Position numbers and translations under genes: made by a program. From Acidobacteriota bacterium (GTDB taxonomy: Bacteria > Acidobacteriota > Vicinamibacteria > Vicinamibacterales > JAFNAJ01), in assembly GCA_017860085.1 (NCBI GenBank), contig JAFNAJ010000085.1, positions 1-8,745 on the forward strand: a stretch of DNA of 8,745 bases. Reading direction: 5' to 3'. Each line of letters begins with the position of its first letter. The first letter of the stretch is position 1. Below are positions 6,245 through 8,745 of the stretch, in pieces. The notes under the pieces are model-generated. The model was not told the DNA's origin and made no database searches. It saw nothing but the letters and a program-made list of their open reading frames with translations.

Positions 6245-7117
6245 GTGGCCTCCCGCCTTCCCCATCGTCCCCGGGGTGCACCCGAACCGCGCGAGGTCGC
6301 GGAACTGCGCCGGCTGCGCCAACAGCAACCCGAACTGGCTCCCGCCATCGATCTTCAGGTGGCCCTGCTCGACCTGCAGCGCCGGGTCGAGGCTCGGGTG
6401 CCGCTGCCGGCGTGCGCGCTCAACGTCGACCGTGGTCCGGTCGTCCCCCAGCCCGGCCGTGCGCTCCTTCGCTTCGAAGACCTCCCGATCGAGTGGAGCG
6501 ATGCACGCTACCTGCTTCGCGCCACGGCCGACCTGCTGGTCCGAGCCCAGGCCCTCGAAGACGACGACCATCGACGCCTGCTCGCGCTCAGTCGCGAAGG
6601 CCATCGCCTGGAGCCCCTGGTGGAACAGTGGTACAACGCGACGACCACCTGGGACCCACAGGGGTTCACACCGCCTCGCATCCCGCCCGAACTGGAGGGA
6701 TTCGACCAGCTGTTCGCGGTGGCACTGCGGCCCTACCTGTTCCGATGCGCGCACGCGCTGGCGCCGCAACTCGACCTCTCGGGCTGGAGGGACAGCCGCT
6801 GCCCGATGTGCGGCGGCGAACCGGAGCTGGCGGTCATCGCGATGTCGGGCGAGCGGGCGCTGGTGTGCAGCCGGTGCGGCCTGCGATGGCCCACGCTCGA
6901 GGATGTGTGCCCCTTCTGTCGCAACGACGACCGGTCGCAGATCAAGTCGTTTGCCAGTCCCGACGGCCGTTATCGCCTCGACGCGTGCGATGTCTGCCGT
7001 CGCTACGTGAAGGCCTACGACGAGCGATCGGCGCCCCGTCCCGCCATGCCGGCGGTCGACACGATCGCGACCCTGCCGCTCGACGCCAGCGCGATGCAGC
7101 GGGGCTACCGCGGTTAG
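6245..7117 (+). CDS. fdhE: FdhE-type formate dehydrogenase accessory protein
   Basis: FdhE proteins are cytoplasmic metal-binding factors needed for activity of respiratory, Tat-exported formate dehydrogenases. The 290-residue length fits the family (about 309 in E. coli). The N-terminal half is helical and variable. The C-terminal half holds four CXXC pairs in the FdhE order: CPMCGGEP (Cys186, Cys189), CSRCGLRW (Cys208, Cys211), CPFC (Cys222, Cys225) and CDVCRRYVK (Cys248, Cys251), as expected for two rubredoxin-like metal sites. The start is GTG at 6245; the upstream -10-like TAGAAT sits so close that the message is probably leaderless. No formate dehydrogenase gene is in the window, so its client must lie elsewhere. 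The family call is firm; the partner enzyme is unknown. Confidence 0.9.
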   Translation: MASRLPHRPRGAPEPREVAELRRLRQQQPELAPAIDLQVALLDLQRRVEARVPLPACALNVDRGPVVPQPGRALLRFEDLPIEWSDARYLLRATADLLVRAQALEDDDHRRLLALSREGHRLEPLVEQWYNATTTWDPQGFTPPRIPPELEGFDQLFAVALRPYLFRCAHALAPQLDLSGWRDSRCPMCGGEPELAVIAMSGERALVCSRCGLRWPTLEDVCPFCRNDDRSQIKSFASPDGRYRLDACDVCRRYVKAYDERSAPRPAMPAVDTIATLPLDASAMQRGYRG

Positions 7118-7198
7118 GGACTCGCAGCTCGGGGGCCGGCACTCGGCCTTCGGACCGGGGAACTTGGGGCTGGGGGCTCGCGACCGGGGGCTCGGGCT
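7118..7198. repeat. G-rich low-complexity spacer between the convergent ends of fdhE and the S11 peptidase gene
   Basis: This 81-bp spacer holds several G4-G5 runs on the plus strand and a repeated GGGGGCTCG (7172-7180 and 7186-7194, a 14-nt period). A small hairpin, GGCCG/CGGCC (7134-7138 and 7144-7148, loop 5), precedes a short TT and could be a weak terminator for fdhE. No gene is seen. Confidence 0.45.
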
Positions 7199-8272
7199 CT
7201 ACTCCGGCTGGAGCGAGGGCGGCTGCCCGCCACCGAGCATCGCGGCGCGACTGGTGATCCAGTTGAACAGGTGGCGCGTTTCCATGAAGCGCCCGGCGTT
7301 CGACTTCGCGCCGAGCACGACCACCGCCACCGTATCGTCAACCTGGGGCATCTTCAGGAGCGTGGCCAGGCAGTAGCCCGAGCTCCTGATGAACCCGGTC
7401 TTCCCACCCAGCACGCTCACGGCGGGGTCGGCGACGAGCTTGTTGGTGTTGCGCACCGTGATCGTGCGGCGGCTCGTGGTGACCGTCTGCTCGGCACGTC
7501 GCATGGCTGCGCCGATCCGCTCGTCGGTCGCGGCATAACTGATCAGCCGCGCCATGTCGAGGGCCGACGACACGTTGGTCGAGTAGAGGCCCGACGGGTC
7601 GGCATAGTGCGTGTGCTCGAGGCCAAGCTCCGCGGCCTTCGCGTTCATCGCGTCCACGAACCCCTCAGGCCCGTGCGACGACACCCTCGCCAGCGTCCTG
7701 GCCGCGCCATTGTCCGAGGCGACGAGCATCAGGTTGAGCAGCTCACCCACGCGCACGCGCTCGTTGGAGCGGATGTACGTGACCCGTGCCGCGCGAACGT
7801 CCTGGCGGCTCACCACCACCTCGCGCGACAGGTCGTCGGCGTCCTCGAGAAACACGATGGCCGTCATCACCTTCGTGATGCTGGCAATCGCCCGCGTGTC
7901 GTCTGCATTCTCCTGGTAGAGCACTTCCCCAGTCGTGGGGTTGTAGATGACGGCCGCCTCGGCGCGAATATCGGGCACCAATGTGCCCTGCGCGTCGAGC
8001 TTGAAGCGCGGGGTCTGCAAATCGCGCATGTCCCGGGCGTACCGGGCCGCGCGCGCCCGCGCCAGGCGGGCCCTCCGCGAGGTGACCCGCTTCCGCGAGT
8101 ACGTGGTCGTCTTCTTGGCGGATGTCTGCTTCTTTTCTGCTGAGACCTTCGCGCCGGTTGTGGTCTTCTTCGCCGTGGCCTTCTTGGCGGGCGCGGCGCC
8201 GACGGGAACCGACACCACGGCCGCCAGGACCGCGGCAACCGCCCCAAACCATCGGCGTGACCGGTGCGTCAT
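7199..8272 (-). CDS. D-alanyl-D-alanine carboxypeptidase/endopeptidase, peptidase S11 (PBP5/PBP7 type)
   Basis: A periplasmic serine D,D-peptidase that trims or cleaves peptidoglycan peptides. The 357-residue precursor has a signal peptide (basic MTHRSRRW, hydrophobic about 9-25, likely cleavage near Ala26/Ala27), then a strongly basic linker (about 29-85), then the catalytic domain (about 95-345). All three penicillin-binding motifs are present: SITK (Ser131, Lys134), SDN (186-188) and KTG (291-293, within LGGKTGFI). DPSGL...NVSSALDMARL also matches the family. There is no PBP5 C-terminal beta domain or amphipathic anchor, so it resembles PBP7-like forms more than PBP5. The ATG at 8272 is chosen because a signal peptide follows at once and a GAG-rich ribosome-binding region precedes it; longer in-frame starts run through the promoter and into the divergent gene. 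The linker, rich in KKxTAKK-like repeats and RAR runs, is odd. Confidence 0.93.
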   Translation of the reverse strand: MTHRSRRWFGAVAAVLAAVVSVPVGAAPAKKATAKKTTTGAKVSAEKKQTSAKKTTTYSRKRVTSRRARLARARAARYARDMRDLQTPRFKLDAQGTLVPDIRAEAAVIYNPTTGEVLYQENADDTRAIASITKVMTAIVFLEDADDLSREVVVSRQDVRAARVTYIRSNERVRVGELLNLMLVASDNGAARTLARVSSHGPEGFVDAMNAKAAELGLEHTHYADPSGLYSTNVSSALDMARLISYAATDERIGAAMRRAEQTVTTSRRTITVRNTNKLVADPAVSVLGGKTGFIRSSGYCLATLLKMPQVDDTVAVVVLGAKSNAGRFMETRHLFNWITSRAAMLGGGQPPSLQPE

Positions 8273-8318
8273 CTCGTCTCGCTCAAGTTGCCGGGCAACA
8301 CCCAGCATGATCGTGGCA

Positions 8319-8347
8319 TCGGCATTGTAACCAAGGTTCTTTATAAT
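8319..8347 (+). promoter_or_regulatory. Candidate promoter for the rightmost membrane-protein gene
   Basis: A perfect -10 box, TATAAT (8342-8347), follows TCGGCA (8319-8324, 4/6 to the -35 consensus) at the ideal 17-nt spacing. The transcript would begin near 8354, giving a leader of about 75 nt. A short dyad, AACC-AA-GGTT (8329-8338), lies between the boxes of both facing promoters. Confidence 0.5.
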
Positions 8348-8351
8348 GCAA
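8324..8351 (-). promoter_or_regulatory. Candidate promoter for the S11 peptidase gene
   Basis: On the minus strand, TTGCAT (8351-8346) and TACAAT (8329-8324, 5/6 to the -10 consensus) are 16 nt apart. The predicted transcript start near 8317 leaves a leader of about 45 nt to the ATG at 8272. It overlaps the oppositely directed promoter at 8319-8347. Confidence 0.5.
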
Positions 8352-8380
8352 GCATTTAGGCCAGTTTCGTGGTCGCCGCC

Positions 8381-8403
8381 GGGCCGCCGGCGCGCCGCGG
8401 CCC
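8381..8403 (+). other. GC-only hairpin in the leader of the rightmost gene
   Basis: GGGCCGC (8381-8387) and GCGGCCC (8397-8403) form a 7-bp all-GC stem with a 9-nt loop that itself contains GGCGCGCC. It falls within the predicted leader, 14 nt before the AAAGGA ribosome-binding site. A run of seven C follows, with no U tract, so it is not a standard terminator. It could reduce or time translation or transcription. Confidence 0.35.
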
Positions 8404-8428
8404 CCCCGCCTGGCCCCAAAGGACCGCC

Positions 8429-8745
8429 ATGGATGAGCTGAGCACGGCTGAATTCGAGGCCCTCCGGGCCACGATCCGAGAGCGCGGCACCCTTCGCCCC
8501 GTGCTTGCCGTGGCGACCCTGGGCGGCTGGGCTGCCTTGTCGCTGTGGCTCGGCACAGGGGCCGGCCTCCCGGCGGCAACGCTGGTCCCGCTGGTGGTGC
8601 TCTACGGTGGGTTCGAGGCGGTGGCGGCGCTCCACCTGGGCGTGGAACGCGTCGGCCGCTACCTGCAGGTGGCCTACGAGCGCTCCGCGCACCGGGGACC
8701 TCGGGCCCTGTGGGAAACGACGGCGATGGCCTTTGGCCGGGTGCG
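8429..8745 (+). CDS. Unknown membrane protein, 5' part only (cut by the right edge)
   Basis: The ATG at 8429 is preceded by AAAGGA (8418-8423) at 5-nt spacing, a good ribosome-binding site, and the frame is open to the window edge (105 codons seen). The product begins with an amphipathic, charged N-terminus (about 1-23, MDELSTAEFEALRATIRERG), then two hydrophobic stretches (about 24-43 and 47-70) that probably form a membrane hairpin. A more polar, Arg/Glu-containing part follows (ERVGRYLQVAYERSAHRGPR). I recognise no family. Third codon positions are mostly G or C, as in neighbouring genes. It is divergent from the S11 peptidase gene and shares its overlapping promoter region, so joint control is possible. 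The function cannot be stated. Confidence 0.75.
   Translation, partial: MDELSTAEFEALRATIRERGTLRPVLAVATLGGWAALSLWLGTGAGLPAATLVPLVVLYGGFEAVAALHLGVERVGRYLQVAYERSAHRGPRALWETTAMAFGRV

Noticed and set aside
4840..7257. An 805-codon open frame on the plus strand, antisense to glgA and overlapping fdhE
   Set aside because: It is the mirror of real genes in high-GC DNA. Its product is Arg/His/Pro-rich without any recognisable domain, while glgA and fdhE in the same place carry full family signatures.
8347..8373. A sigma-54-like TGGC...TTGCA on the minus strand upstream of the S11 peptidase
   Set aside because: The GG and GC dinucleotides are 11 nt apart instead of the strict 10, and the better sigma-70-like boxes overlap the same place.
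8273..8692. A 140-residue N-terminal extension of the S11 peptidase
   Set aside because: It would cross the predicted promoters and lie antisense to the rightmost gene, and it would bury a clear signal peptide inside the protein.

Overview
The window is GC-rich bacterial chromosome in which nearly every base belongs to a recognisable core gene. High GC, GC-rich third codon positions, a bactofilin that probably begins Met-Trp-Lys-Arg, and this mixture of housekeeping genes suggest a Gram-negative soil- or sediment-type bacterium. An Acidobacteriota (Vicinamibacteria-like) origin is my guess from gene style, not something the sequence proves. I see no phage, insertion sequence, CRISPR array, tRNA or rRNA, and no stretch over 300 bases without a gene.

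Layout: (1) A bactofilin gene on the minus strand (141-680), possibly followed by the 5' end of another minus-strand gene running off the left edge. (2) A compact divergent promoter region, then a plus-strand pair: an IscS/NifS-type cysteine desulfurase (840-2015) and the tRNA 2-thiouridylase mnmA (2029-3093). (3) A 115-bp element of two inverted 31-bp palindromes (3087-3201), fitted between the convergent ends of mnmA and trxB. (4) A minus-strand run read in the order glgA (glycogen synthase), trxA (thioredoxin), trxB (thioredoxin reductase). (5) Divergent from glgA, an fdhE-type formate dehydrogenase accessory gene that looks leaderless. (6) A short G-rich spacer, then a minus-strand penicillin-binding-protein-type D,D-peptidase (S11 family) with an unusually basic linker. 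(7) Overlapping divergent promoters, then the start of a plus-strand gene for a small unknown membrane protein, cut by the right edge.

How the genes fit together: the cysteine desulfurase takes sulfur from cysteine, and MnmA places it on U34 of tRNAs for Lys, Glu and Gln. TrxA and TrxB form a complete NADPH-to-dithiol reducing pair and are translationally coupled. Bactofilin and the S11 peptidase both concern the cell envelope but are not adjacent. GlgA builds storage glycogen.

The most unusual item is the REPIN/BIME-like palindrome pair at 3087-3201. Its only arm mismatch is the T that starts the mnmA stop codon. The rest of the window is mostly ordinary; the remaining findings concern promoter architecture and protein oddities.
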